From Pseudomonadota bacterium (GTDB taxonomy: Bacteria; Pseudomonadota; Gammaproteobacteria; Burkholderiales; Gallionellaceae): DNA of 55,335 bases. A program made the translations under genes and the position numbers. Each line of letters begins with the position of its first letter. Within the stretch, counting starts at the first letter, position 1. Shown piece by piece: positions 17,114 to 24,862 of this stretch. The stretch spans positions 49,787 through 105,121 of the forward strand of contig JAJZTF010000010.1 of assembly GCA_021821945.1 (NCBI GenBank), given 5' to 3'. The notes under the pieces are model-generated. The model ran no database searches. It worked only from the letters and a program-made list of their open reading frames with translations, and had not been told where the DNA came from.

Positions 17114-17676
17114 AAAAGCTCATCGCATTGTGCATCGCAGCCTCGATTTCTTCCGTCGCATTTGCCGAACCCGCGACCTATGTGATCGACACCAACCATA
17201 CCAAGCCCCGCTTCAAGTACAACCATCTCGGTTTTTCCGATCAGGAGAGCCGTTTTGACACCCTTTCGGGCAGCATCACGATAGACCGCGCAGCCAGGAC
17301 GGGCTCCGTGGACATCACCATAGATGCGAACTCGGTCGACAGCGGCTATCCCGTTTTCAACGGCCATCTCAAGGGCGAGGATTTCTTCGACACGGCAAAG
17401 TATCCGACCATCACCTACAAGTCGGACAAGTTCAAGTTTGACGGAGACAAGCTGGTCGGCGTGGACGGCGATCTGACGGTCAAGGGCATCACCAGGCCCG
17501 TTGAGCTTACGGTGACCTCCTTCGAGTGCAAGCCCCACCCCATGGTCAAGAAGGAGGCCTGCGGCGCAAATGCGGTCGCGCACATCAAGCGGTCCGATTT
17601 CAACATGGGCAAATACGTGCCCGCCGTGAGCGACGAGGTCACGCTTTCTATCCCGGTCGAGGCAATCAAACAATAA
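17110..17676 (+). CDS. YceI-like periplasmic lipocalin-fold protein (second copy)
   Basis: 188 residues with a signal peptide (MKKLIALCIAASISSVAFA). Standard YceI family features follow: TYVIDTNHTKPRFKYNHLGF, IDANSVDSGYPVFNGHLKGE, FDTAKYPTITYKS and TVKGITRPVELTV. It probably carries an isoprenoid lipid in the periplasm. It is coupled to the first YceI gene by a 4-bp overlap, and the Old Yellow Enzyme gene starts 10 bp after it. Confidence 0.94.
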   Translation: MKKLIALCIAASISSVAFAEPATYVIDTNHTKPRFKYNHLGFSDQESRFDTLSGSITIDRAARTGSVDITIDANSVDSGYPVFNGHLKGEDFFDTAKYPTITYKSDKFKFDGDKLVGVDGDLTVKGITRPVELTVTSFECKPHPMVKKEACGANAVAHIKRSDFNMGKYVPAVSDEVTLSIPVEAIKQ

Positions 17677-17686
17677 GGATGAACAC

Positions 17687-18754
17687 ATGAGCTCAACCCT
17701 ATTTACCCCGGTCACACTCGGGAAGCTGCAGTTGAACAACCGCGTCGTCATGGCGCCTCTGACAAGGTGCCGTGCGACAGGCAACGTGCCCAATGCGCTG
17801 ATGAAACAATATTACAGTATGCGCGCATCGGCCGGCTTCATCATCGCAGAAGGCACCTCCCCCTCCCCCAACGGGCTGGGCTATGCGCGCCAGCCCGGCC
17901 TCTTCAGCAAGGAGCAGATCGCGGGATGGCGCGGGGTGACGGATGGCGTTCATCAGGCAGGAGGCAGGATCTTCGTCCAGCTGATGCACACGGGGCGTGT
18001 GAGCCATCCGGCGAACATGCAGCCGGGCGCGAGGGTACTGGCACCGTCGGCTCTCGCAGCACCCGGCGAAATGTGGACCGATGCGAGCGGCATGCAGGCC
18101 TATCCGGTGCCCACGGAAATGACCGAGTCCGACATCAGCGATGCGATCGCGGAATTTGCGGCAGGCGCAAAAAACGCGATGGAAGCCGGATTCGACGGGA
18201 TCGAGCTTCATGGTGCGAATGGCTACCTGATAGACCAGTTCCTCAACAACGCGACCAACAAGCGCACGGACCGCTGGGGCGGCAGCATCGAAAACCGTAT
18301 CCGATTCGCTGTCGAGGTGGCAAAGGCGTCTGCCGCCGCCATAGGCGCCGAACATATCGGAATGCGCATCTCGCCTTACGGCGTGTTCAACGGAACGGCA
18401 GCGGACGCCGAGATGGATGCGATGTATGAGCTTCTGATGAAAAGGCTCAACGAGATCGGCCTCGCATACATCCATGTCGTGGACCACAGCTCCATGGGTG
18501 CGCCCGAAGTGAGCCCCGCATTGAAGGCGAAGATACGCGCAACCTTCAAGGGCCGCTACATCCTTTCCGGAGGCTACGATCTGGCCCGCGCCAATCAGGA
18601 TCTCGATGCTTCCAGGGGCGATCTGGTCGCCTTCGGCCGCCCCTTCATCGCGAATCCGGATCTCGTCGAGAAGCTGAAGAACGGCATCCCTTTGGCAGAT
18701 CCGGATCCAAACACCTTCTATACGCCAGGGGAGAAAGGCTATACGGACTACTGA
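17687..18754 (+). CDS. NADH:flavin oxidoreductase, Old Yellow Enzyme family
   Basis: 355 residues, full length for the family. It starts shortly after an AAGGA site. The TIM-barrel OYE motifs are clear: RVVMAPLTRCRATGNVPN, the FMN/substrate-binding FVQLMHTGRVS, IELHGANGYLIDQFLNN and the late phosphate-binding GGYDLARANQ...AFGRPFIANPD. Such NemA-like enzymes reduce activated alkenes, quinones and nitro compounds using NAD(P)H. As last gene of the pirin operon it supports an electrophile or quinone detoxification role for the whole cluster. Confidence 0.94.
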   Translation: MSSTLFTPVTLGKLQLNNRVVMAPLTRCRATGNVPNALMKQYYSMRASAGFIIAEGTSPSPNGLGYARQPGLFSKEQIAGWRGVTDGVHQAGGRIFVQLMHTGRVSHPANMQPGARVLAPSALAAPGEMWTDASGMQAYPVPTEMTESDISDAIAEFAAGAKNAMEAGFDGIELHGANGYLIDQFLNNATNKRTDRWGGSIENRIRFAVEVAKASAAAIGAEHIGMRISPYGVFNGTAADAEMDAMYELLMKRLNEIGLAYIHVVDHSSMGAPEVSPALKAKIRATFKGRYILSGGYDLARANQDLDASRGDLVAFGRPFIANPDLVEKLKNGIPLADPDPNTFYTPGEKGYTDY

Positions 18755-18763
18755 AGCTGCATC

Positions 18764-18785
18764 AAGCCCCCGCAAGGGGGTTTTT
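18764..18785 (+). terminator. Rho-independent terminator of the OYE operon
   Basis: Stem AAGCCCCC-GCAA-GGGGG followed by TTTTT, directly after the OYE gene and at the tail of the convergent patatin gene. Confidence 0.9.
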
Positions 18786-19689
18786 AATGCTCGTTTCTCA
18801 GCCTCTCGAGTTTTGCCTTGAGTTCAGGCAATATCTCGGCCACCGCCTTTTCCCCTTCGAGTATCGCAAGATGCCTGTCGTCCAAGCTGTCCTGCGAGAT
18901 GCCCCGGGTGACGGGCGTGATGACGACATCGGCCTTCGCCAGTTCGCAGCGGTTGATCGTCTGGCTCATGATGTCGAAGCTCTGCATCAGGACGTCCAGC
19001 GTGCTGTCCGTCCTGTTGTTTCTCGGCGGATTCGAGATGTTCACCGCAATCACGAAATCCGCGCCCAGCGCGCGCGCTTCGGCCGCGGGGACCGGGCTTA
19101 CCAATCCGCCGTCGACATAGCTTCGGCCATTGATGACGACGGGCTGGAATATGCCGGGCACGGCGCAGGATGCGCTGACCGCAAGCCCCGTGTTTCCGGT
19201 GCGGAAGACGACCTTTTCGCCGGTGGCAAGGTCGGTTGCAACCACGGCGAAGGTCCGGTTCAATTGTTCCAGCGGCCTCTTCTTGACTTCGCCGTTGATG
19301 AAATTCTCAAGGGGCTTGCCGGTGAAAAGGCCGCGGTCTGGCCAGCTCACGTCCATCACCTTGCCCTCCTTCATCGGAATGGACATCTTCTGCAGCTGGA
19401 ACCCGCTGTATCCTGCCGCATAAAGCGCGCCTATCGCCGAGCCTGCGCTGGTCCCGACGATGATGTCGGGCACGATGCCCTGCGCCTCGAGCGCCTTGAT
19501 CACGCCTATGTGCGCAAAGCCTCGCGCACCTCCCCCTCCAAGCGCCAGGGCAATTTTGGGCGGGGGCCTCTGGATGGGTGGCGCTTCTGCGCGTGGGGGT
19601 TCGAGGGGCTTGACTTGGGCGCAGGCTGCGACAAGCAGTGCAAGCAGGCTAGCGCAAAAAGCGCGCAGCGTCCGGCTAGTTTTCGGCAT
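18784..19689 (-). CDS. Patatin-like phospholipase, lipoprotein (RssA-like)
   Basis: 301 residues. The N-terminus is a lipoprotein signal with lipobox LVAAC near residue 22, so it is probably membrane-anchored in the periplasm. The patatin domain shows LALGGGGARGFAHIGVI (oxyanion hole), IVGTSAGSAIGALYAAGY (Ser nucleophile in GTSAG) and YVDGGLVSPVP (catalytic Asp in DGG). It hydrolyses acyl lipids; the natural substrate is unknown. Its start overlaps the end of the upstream helicase gene by 14 bp, so the two are co-transcribed. Confidence 0.93.
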   Translation of the reverse strand: MPKTSRTLRAFCASLLALLVAACAQVKPLEPPRAEAPPIQRPPPKIALALGGGGARGFAHIGVIKALEAQGIVPDIIVGTSAGSAIGALYAAGYSGFQLQKMSIPMKEGKVMDVSWPDRGLFTGKPLENFINGEVKKRPLEQLNRTFAVVATDLATGEKVVFRTGNTGLAVSASCAVPGIFQPVVINGRSYVDGGLVSPVPAAEARALGADFVIAVNISNPPRNNRTDSTLDVLMQSFDIMSQTINRCELAKADVVITPVTRGISQDSLDDRHLAILEGEKAVAEILPELKAKLERLRNEH

Positions 19690-21007
19690 CTGATTTTTCT
19701 GTCTTGCGGCGCATGAACAACGCCGGGAGCTTGTTCGCGGGTTTCGTTGCAGGCGGTTTTACCTGCTCCTGTCTTACGGAGGGAGACGGCTCATATGGCC
19801 TGTTGTACCAGGCATCCTGAACGCGCGCGGATTGGGAAGCGGGAGTCGGATGGGCCGGTCGAGCCGAGCGATTGCCTTTGTATTCTTCGCGCTGCAGTTG
19901 GGTCTTGATTAGCTTTTCAATCTCGAGCAGATACTTTTCCTCATCGGGCGCGACCAGGGATATGGCAATGCCCGATGCGCCGGCACGGCCTGTGCGGCCG
20001 ATGCGGTGCACATAATCTTCGGCGGCAGAGGGGATTTCATAGTTGATCACGAGAGGAAGCTGCTCTATGTCCAGACCGCGTGCCGCCACATCGGTTGCGA
20101 TCAGCACGCCTATCCTGCCGGACTTGAATGCGTCCAGCACTTGGATGCGCTCGTTCTGGCTTTTGTCCCCGTGTATCGCATCGGCGGCAAATCCTTCCCG
20201 CTGCAGCTGTCTGGCGATGCGGCTTGCGCTGAGTTTGGTCTTGGTGAAGACCAGCGCCTGTCTGGCTTCGGTGCTGCGCAAGAGGCTTGCCAGCAGCGCA
20301 AGCTTTTCGCCGGAATCGACCAGGTACACTTTTTGCGCGACGTTCTCGGATGTCGCGTTGCTGCGCGCGACTTCCACAAGCCTGGGATGGACCAGGAATT
20401 CCGATGACAGCTTCTTGATCTCGCTTGAGAAAGTCGCGGAGAACAGGAGGTTCTGGCGCTGCTTGGGAAGCAGCGCCAGGATGCGCTTCAGATCCGGCAT
20501 GAACCCCATGTCCAGCATGCGGTCAGCCTCGTCGAGCACCAGCACCTGCACCTGGTTGAGCTGGACGGATTTCTGCTCGATGTGGTCGAGCAGCCTGCCA
20601 GGGGTCGCGACCAGTATTTCCACGCCGTTTCGAAGCGGGGGAATCTGGGTCTTGATGTCGACTCCGCCGAAAACCACGAGAGAGCGCAGATGCGTATGCT
20701 TTGCATAAGCCTTGATGCTGGCTTCCACCTGGATCGCAAGCTCGCGCGTGGGCACCAGGATAAGCGCGCGCACCGCGTGGCGCGCCGGAGACGGGCTGGA
20801 GCTGGCAAAAGGCAAGAGCCTTTGCAGAAGCGGAAGGGAGAACGCGGCCGTCTTTCCCGTCCCGGTCTGAGCGCCGGCCATCAGGTCATGCCCTTCGAGG
20901 ACCAGGGGGATGGCCTGCATCTGTATCGGGGTGGGGGCGGTATAGCCGGATTCTGAAAGCGCCCTCAGGATCTCGGGCGCCAGTTTCAAATCTGCAAAGT
21001 TGTTCAA
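19676..21007 (-). CDS. DEAD-box ATP-dependent RNA helicase (RhlE type)
   Basis: 443 residues from TTG 21007. This start is chosen because a TATAAT box on the minus strand at 21038-21043 would place the mRNA start downstream of the more distant in-frame TTG at 21055. Helicase motifs: TPIQMQAIP (Q motif), AGAQTGTGKTAAF (I), TPGRLLDHI (Ib), DEADRMLDMGF (II), SATF (III), VATDVAARGLDI (V) and HRIGRTGRAG (VI). A basic, proline-rich tail follows from about residue 385. It probably remodels RNA or ribosome assembly intermediates. It is a paralogue of the helicase at 23333-24811. Confidence 0.92.
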   Translation of the reverse strand: MNNFADLKLAPEILRALSESGYTAPTPIQMQAIPLVLEGHDLMAGAQTGTGKTAAFSLPLLQRLLPFASSSPSPARHAVRALILVPTRELAIQVEASIKAYAKHTHLRSLVVFGGVDIKTQIPPLRNGVEILVATPGRLLDHIEQKSVQLNQVQVLVLDEADRMLDMGFMPDLKRILALLPKQRQNLLFSATFSSEIKKLSSEFLVHPRLVEVARSNATSENVAQKVYLVDSGEKLALLASLLRSTEARQALVFTKTKLSASRIARQLQREGFAADAIHGDKSQNERIQVLDAFKSGRIGVLIATDVAARGLDIEQLPLVINYEIPSAAEDYVHRIGRTGRAGASGIAISLVAPDEEKYLLEIEKLIKTQLQREEYKGNRSARPAHPTPASQSARVQDAWYNRPYEPSPSVRQEQVKPPATKPANKLPALFMRRKTEKSDAEN

Positions 21008-21037
21008 AGTTTTTCTCTTGACAGTGACTAACTTCGC

Positions 21038-21043
21038 ATTATA
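21038..21043 (-). promoter_or_regulatory. Candidate -10 box for the helicase-patatin operon
   Basis: TATAAT on the minus strand, 31 bp before the proposed TTG start. No strong -35 match is seen 16-18 bp upstream, so it is a moderate promoter call. Confidence 0.5.
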
Positions 21044-21077
21044 GCCGAAGCACAAATCACCATACAGCCCCGCCTTT

Positions 21078-22100
21078 TCACGCGGCTTTCTGATACCAGG
21101 CCTGGGTCCGCCTGACGATGGAAACCACGCTCAGCATCACGGGCACCTCGATCAGTACGCCCACCACGGTGGCGAGTGCCGCACCCGATTCGAAGCCGAA
21201 AAGGCTGATCGCGGCAGCGACCGCCAGCTCGAAAAAATTGGAAGCGCCGATCAGCGCGGAAGGGCCCGCAACGCAGTGAACTTCACCGAATTTCCGGTTC
21301 AGCCAGTATGCGAGCATGGATGTGAAATAGACCTGGATCGTGATGGGCACGGCAAGCATCAGGATGATCATGGGTTGCTTGACGATCGCATTGCCCTGAA
21401 ACGCGAACAGGAGGATCAGCGTCAGCAGCAGCGCCGAGATGGATGCAGGCCCCAGCTTCGCCAGCATGAGCTGCAGCGCTTCGGCGCCGCGGGCCAGGAG
21501 CATTCTGCGCCACATCTGTGCGATCAATACGGGCAGAACGATATAGAAGACCACCGACACGAGGAGTGTGTCCCAGGGTACGGTGATGGACGAGATGCCA
21601 AGCAGCAGGGCGACAAGCGGTGCAAAGGCGAAAACCATGATCGTGTCATTCAGCGCGACCTGGCTCAGCGTGAAAATCGGCTCCCCGTTCACAAGGCGGC
21701 TCCACACGAAAACCATCGCGGTGCAGGGGGCCGCGGCAAGCAGGACGAGCCCTGCAATGTAGCTGTCTATCTGGGCGGCAGGCAAATGCGCGACGAACAC
21801 ATGGCGGATGAAGATCCATCCGAGCAGCGCCATCGAAAAGGGCTTGACCGCCCAGTTGATGAAGAGCGTCACACCGATGCCGCGCCAGTGCTTTTTCACT
21901 TCGTGCAGTGCGCCAAAGTCGATGCGCAGCAGCATGGGGATGATCATCACCCAGATCAGCAGGCCTACCGGCAAATTGACCTTTGCGATCTCCAAGCTGC
22001 CGAGCCAGTGAAAGGGCGCCGGCATTGCCTGTCCCAAGGCCACGCCGATGACGATGCAAAGAAAGACCCAGATGCTCAGATAGCGTTCGAAGATGCTCAT
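21078..22100 (-). CDS. acr3: ACR3-family arsenite efflux transporter
   Basis: 340 residues with about ten membrane helices. The family signatures are present: an N-terminal FERYLSIWVFLCIVIGVALG and the conserved cysteine in LLAAAPCTAMVFVWSRLV, plus GASNFFELAVAAAISLFG in a late helix. It exports As(III) from the cytoplasm using the membrane potential. It follows arsC by 3 bp, in an arsR-arsC-acr3 operon. The family is usually named acr3 or arsB-type ACR3. Confidence 0.95.
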   Translation of the reverse strand: MSIFERYLSIWVFLCIVIGVALGQAMPAPFHWLGSLEIAKVNLPVGLLIWVMIIPMLLRIDFGALHEVKKHWRGIGVTLFINWAVKPFSMALLGWIFIRHVFVAHLPAAQIDSYIAGLVLLAAAPCTAMVFVWSRLVNGEPIFTLSQVALNDTIMVFAFAPLVALLLGISSITVPWDTLLVSVVFYIVLPVLIAQMWRRMLLARGAEALQLMLAKLGPASISALLLTLILLFAFQGNAIVKQPMIILMLAVPITIQVYFTSMLAYWLNRKFGEVHCVAGPSALIGASNFFELAVAAAISLFGFESGAALATVVGVLIEVPVMLSVVSIVRRTQAWYQKAA

Positions 22101-22103
22101 TCT

Positions 22104-22601
22104 TCAGTCCTTTATGCGCCCGATTTCCATGAGCTTCTCGCGCAGGATCATCTTGTCGAGTTTCTCGATCGGCAGGCTCATGAAAAGCTGGATGCGCCTT
22201 GCAAGCTGTTCTCCTGCCTTTTTGAAGGCCTCGCGCCTTGCCTCTTCCCCTTCGACATGGGCCGGATCAGGGATGCCCCAGTGCGCCGTTGCAGGCTGAC
22301 CGGGCCAAACCGGGCAGGTTTCGCCGGCTGCGTTGTCGCACACGGTGAAGATGAAATCAAACTTTGGCGCATCTGGGGTCGAGAACTCATCCCAGCTCTT
22401 GCTCCGAAGTCCCTCCGAGCTGTAGCCATGCGCTTCAAGCCATTGCAGGGCGCCCGGATTGATTTTTCCCGCCGGCCTGCTGCCTGCGCTGTAAGCCTTG
22501 AATCTGCCCTTGCCCAGTGCGTTGAACAGCACCTCGCCCAGGATGCTGCGCGCAGAATTGCCGGTGCAAAGCACCAGCACGTTGTATTGTTTATCAAGCA
22601 T
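22104..22601 (-). CDS. arsC: Arsenate reductase, low-molecular-weight phosphatase type
   Basis: 165 residues. The P-loop LCTGNSARS holds the nucleophile Cys12. The redox pair is Cys88 (TVCDNAAGETC) and Cys96, as in thioredoxin-coupled ArsC enzymes. A C-terminal extension with SLPIEKLDKMILREKLMEIG is common in proteobacterial members. It reduces arsenate to arsenite for export by the adjacent ACR3. It overlaps the end of arsR by 8 bp. Confidence 0.95.
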   Translation of the reverse strand: MLDKQYNVLVLCTGNSARSILGEVLFNALGKGRFKAYSAGSRPAGKINPGALQWLEAHGYSSEGLRSKSWDEFSTPDAPKFDFIFTVCDNAAGETCPVWPGQPATAHWGIPDPAHVEGEEARREAFKKAGEQLARRIQLFMSLPIEKLDKMILREKLMEIGRIKD

Positions 22602-22947
22602 GTGATTCCTTTTTTGGTTTTTTAGAGTTGGACTGAAGAGGCGTCTTGCAAGCCTCGATGTTCCCGCCGCAGCAGTTTTCGGTCAGATATTCCACGATCC
22701 CGTTCATCGCCTTGAAATTCGCCGAATAGAGGATGAACCTGCCCTCCTGCCTTCGCACGATAAGTTCCGCATGGCTCATGGTGTTGAAATGGAATGTGAG
22801 GGTTGCAGGGGAGATCGAAAGCTTTTCAGAGATCTTCCCTGCGGCCATTCCCCCCTGCCCTGCCTCGACCAGCAGGCGGAATATCGCAAGACGCGTAGGC
22901 TGGGCCAGCGCGCCAAGGGCCTTCACGACCTGAACCGGCTTCATCAT
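22594..22947 (-). CDS. arsR: ArsR-family metalloregulatory repressor
   Basis: 117 residues from ATG 22947 (MMKPVQVVKALGALAQPTRL). An upstream in-frame ATG at 23001 would add 18 hydrophobic residues that do not fit the family. The winged helix-turn-helix follows the ArsR pattern (KISEKLSISPATLTFHFNTM). The classical ELCVCDL arsenite site is absent. Instead a cysteine cluster ENCCGGNIEAC near the C-terminus is the likely As(III) sensor. It should repress its own arsC-acr3 operon until arsenite binds. Confidence 0.92.
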   Translation of the reverse strand: MMKPVQVVKALGALAQPTRLAIFRLLVEAGQGGMAAGKISEKLSISPATLTFHFNTMSHAELIVRRQEGRFILYSANFKAMNGIVEYLTENCCGGNIEACKTPLQSNSKKPKKESHA

Positions 22948-23027
22948 GATTATGATACTTGTTGAAATGACAAAGCGATTTAACCAGAAAAACAGCCTCA
23001 TTTCAAGGCTTGCGAGATTTTTGTGGC

Positions 23028-23042
23028 ATTAATTCAATTAAT
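23028..23042. promoter_or_regulatory. 15-bp palindrome overlapping the helicase promoter
   Basis: ATTAATT-C-AATTAAT is a perfect 7+7 palindrome ending 3 bp before the TATAAT box at 23046. It lies in the divergent gap between arsR and the helicase gene. It is a plausible operator for either gene; its binder is unknown. Confidence 0.5.
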
Positions 23043-23045
23043 CCG

Positions 23046-23051
23046 TATAAT
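23046..23051 (+). promoter_or_regulatory. Candidate -10 box of the second RhlE-type helicase gene
   Basis: TATAAT followed by GCGCGC, a G/C-rich discriminator as in stable-RNA promoters. TTGTGG at 23021 is the best -35 candidate but at a long 19-bp spacing. The predicted transcript would carry a leader of about 275 nt. Confidence 0.5.
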
Positions 23052-23332
23052 GCGCGCACTGCCGCAAAGCATGCGGCATGAGTCCATCGTTTCCGACCTG
23101 CCTCTCGTGCGCCTTAAAGCGCGCCTGTCTAAAAGAATTCCATGTGATTGCGAACAGCAATACTCGGGATTTTCCGGTTAGCAACGATGCTTTTTGCGCC
23201 GGTTGATCCACAGCCCATATGGGCCAGCTGCCTGCGTTTACTTCAGGGATGTTCATTAATCCGGCTTGCATGGCTAAGCCCTGCCTCGCTTTTGCACGAA
23301 CAGCCCTGATCTTTGAATACAAGGAAATAGCA
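23052..23332 (+). other. Long 5' leader of the second helicase gene
   Basis: About 280 bp between the candidate promoter and the helicase start, with no convincing gene. A perfect hairpin GCCGCA-AAGCA-TGCGGC lies at 23061-23077, almost at the predicted mRNA start. GC-rich inverted segments follow around 23108-23127. Long structured leaders are known for cold-inducible RNA helicase genes; a regulatory role here is inferred. Confidence 0.4.
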
Positions 23333-24811
23333 ATGTCATTTGCAACACTGAATCTCAATCCATCCATCCTGAAGGCGCTCACCGAGACGGGCTACACGGA
23401 GCCTACGCCCATCCAGGCCCAGGCCATACCCGAAATCATAGAAGGGCACGACCTGATGGCTTCCGCACAAACCGGCAGCGGAAAGACGGCGGCCTTCATC
23501 CTGCCCGCATTGAACCGGCTGGCAGCGCCTTCCAAAATGCCGGGCAAGGGGCCGCGCGTGCTGGTGTTAACGCCCACGCGCGAACTGGCCCAGCAGGTCT
23601 GCGATGCGGCCACGAAATACGGCAAGCACATGCGCTTCAAGATCATCAGCATCCTGGGCGGCATGCCCTACCCCGTGCAGAACCGCCTGCTGTCGGGTCA
23701 TGTCGACATCCTGGTCGCAACGCCTGGCCGTCTGATCGATCATCTGGAGCGCGGTCGCATCGATTTTTCGCGCCTTGAAATGCTGATCCTGGATGAGGCG
23801 GACCGCATGCTGGACATGGGCTTCATCGACGATGTGGAACGCATTGCGGAAGCTGCGCCCAGGTCGCGCCAGACGCTGCTGTTTTCGGCAACGCTCGAAG
23901 GTGTGGTCGGCAATCTCGCCTCCCGCCTTTTGAATTCTCCCAAGCGCATCACCGTGTCGGCCGCGAAGGACAGGCACGAGAACATCGAACAGCGCATGAT
24001 GTTTGCCGACGACGTGGCGCACAAGAACAAGCTTTTGAGCCATCTTCTGACTGACACCGAAGTCAATCAGGCGCTGGTATTCACCGCGACCAAGCGCGAT
24101 GCCGACAGCCTTGCAGACCAGCTTTCTGCACAGGGCCATTCGGTCGCGGCATTGCACGGCGACATGAGCCAGCGCGAACGCAACCGCACGCTGCTCAACA
24201 TGCGAAACGGCAACCTGCGCATCCTGGTGGCCACCGACGTGGCCGCGCGTGGCCTCGATGTGCGCGGCATCTCCCATGTGATCAACTTCGACCTGCCCAA
24301 GTTCGCCGAAGACTATGTCCATCGCATCGGGCGCACGGGTCGCGGCGGATCGACCGGCATCGCCATCTCTTTCGCGTCCAACCGCGATGCGCAGCTTCTG
24401 AAGCGCATCGAGCGCTACATCGAGCAGAGAATCGAGATGCACACCATCGCAGGACTTGAACCCAAATACAAACTGCGCACCTCGTCGGACCGTCCGCGCA
24501 GCGGCGCACCCCGCAGCGGCGGATACGCCGGCAACCGGGGTAACGGCTTCGGCAATGCGGGGGGATACGGCGGCAATCGCAGCCCTTCGACAGGCCCGGG
24601 ACAGGCTCGCGGCTACACGGATGGCCGGCCTGCACGCAGCGAAGGATACGGCGGCCAGGCCGCTCAGCCGCCGCGCGATCGCAGTTTCGGCTCGCGCAAC
24701 GGCAATACCGCCGCACCGCGCAGCGATCGTCCAGGATTTGGTGCGCCGCGCACCGAACGCCGTGGAAGTTTCAACGGCAACCGCTTCAGCAGCCGCGGCA
24801 ACAAGGCATAA
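23333..24811 (+). CDS. rhlE: DEAD-box ATP-dependent RNA helicase (RhlE type) with glycine-rich tail
   Basis: 492 residues from ATG 23333, supported by AAGGAAATAGCA upstream. The full helicase core covers residues 1-370: TPIQAQAIPEI (Q), ASAQTGSGKTAAFILP (I), ATPGRLIDHLERG, LDEADRMLDMGF (II), LLFSATLEG (III), LVATDVAARGLDVRG (V) and VHRIGRTGRGG (VI). The last 110 residues are a disordered Gly/Arg/Asn-rich tail with RSGGYAGNRG and GGYGGNRS, typical of RNA-binding or cold-response helicases. It is transcribed away from the ars operon and ends at a strong hairpin. Confidence 0.95.
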   Translation: MSFATLNLNPSILKALTETGYTEPTPIQAQAIPEIIEGHDLMASAQTGSGKTAAFILPALNRLAAPSKMPGKGPRVLVLTPTRELAQQVCDAATKYGKHMRFKIISILGGMPYPVQNRLLSGHVDILVATPGRLIDHLERGRIDFSRLEMLILDEADRMLDMGFIDDVERIAEAAPRSRQTLLFSATLEGVVGNLASRLLNSPKRITVSAAKDRHENIEQRMMFADDVAHKNKLLSHLLTDTEVNQALVFTATKRDADSLADQLSAQGHSVAALHGDMSQRERNRTLLNMRNGNLRILVATDVAARGLDVRGISHVINFDLPKFAEDYVHRIGRTGRGGSTGIAISFASNRDAQLLKRIERYIEQRIEMHTIAGLEPKYKLRTSSDRPRSGAPRSGGYAGNRGNGFGNAGGYGGNRSPSTGPGQARGYTDGRPARSEGYGGQAAQPPRDRSFGSRNGNTAAPRSDRPGFGAPRTERRGSFNGNRFSSRGNKA

Positions 24812-24820
24812 CCACCCGAT

Positions 24821-24847
24821 AAAAAGCACGCTTCATGCGTGCTTTTT
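24821..24847. terminator. Bidirectional rho-independent terminator
   Basis: AAAAAGCACGC-TTCAT-GCGTGCTTTTT, a perfect 11-bp stem with A and T runs on each side. It serves the helicase gene (plus) and the convergent rep gene (minus). Confidence 0.92.
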
Positions 24848-24862
24848 CATGCCCGCTCCGGA

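Noticed and set aside
21276..22625. 449-codon plus-strand frame opposite acr3 and arsC
   Set aside because: It mirrors two well-defined genes and its translation is full of His/Arg/Asp/Gln without domain signal.
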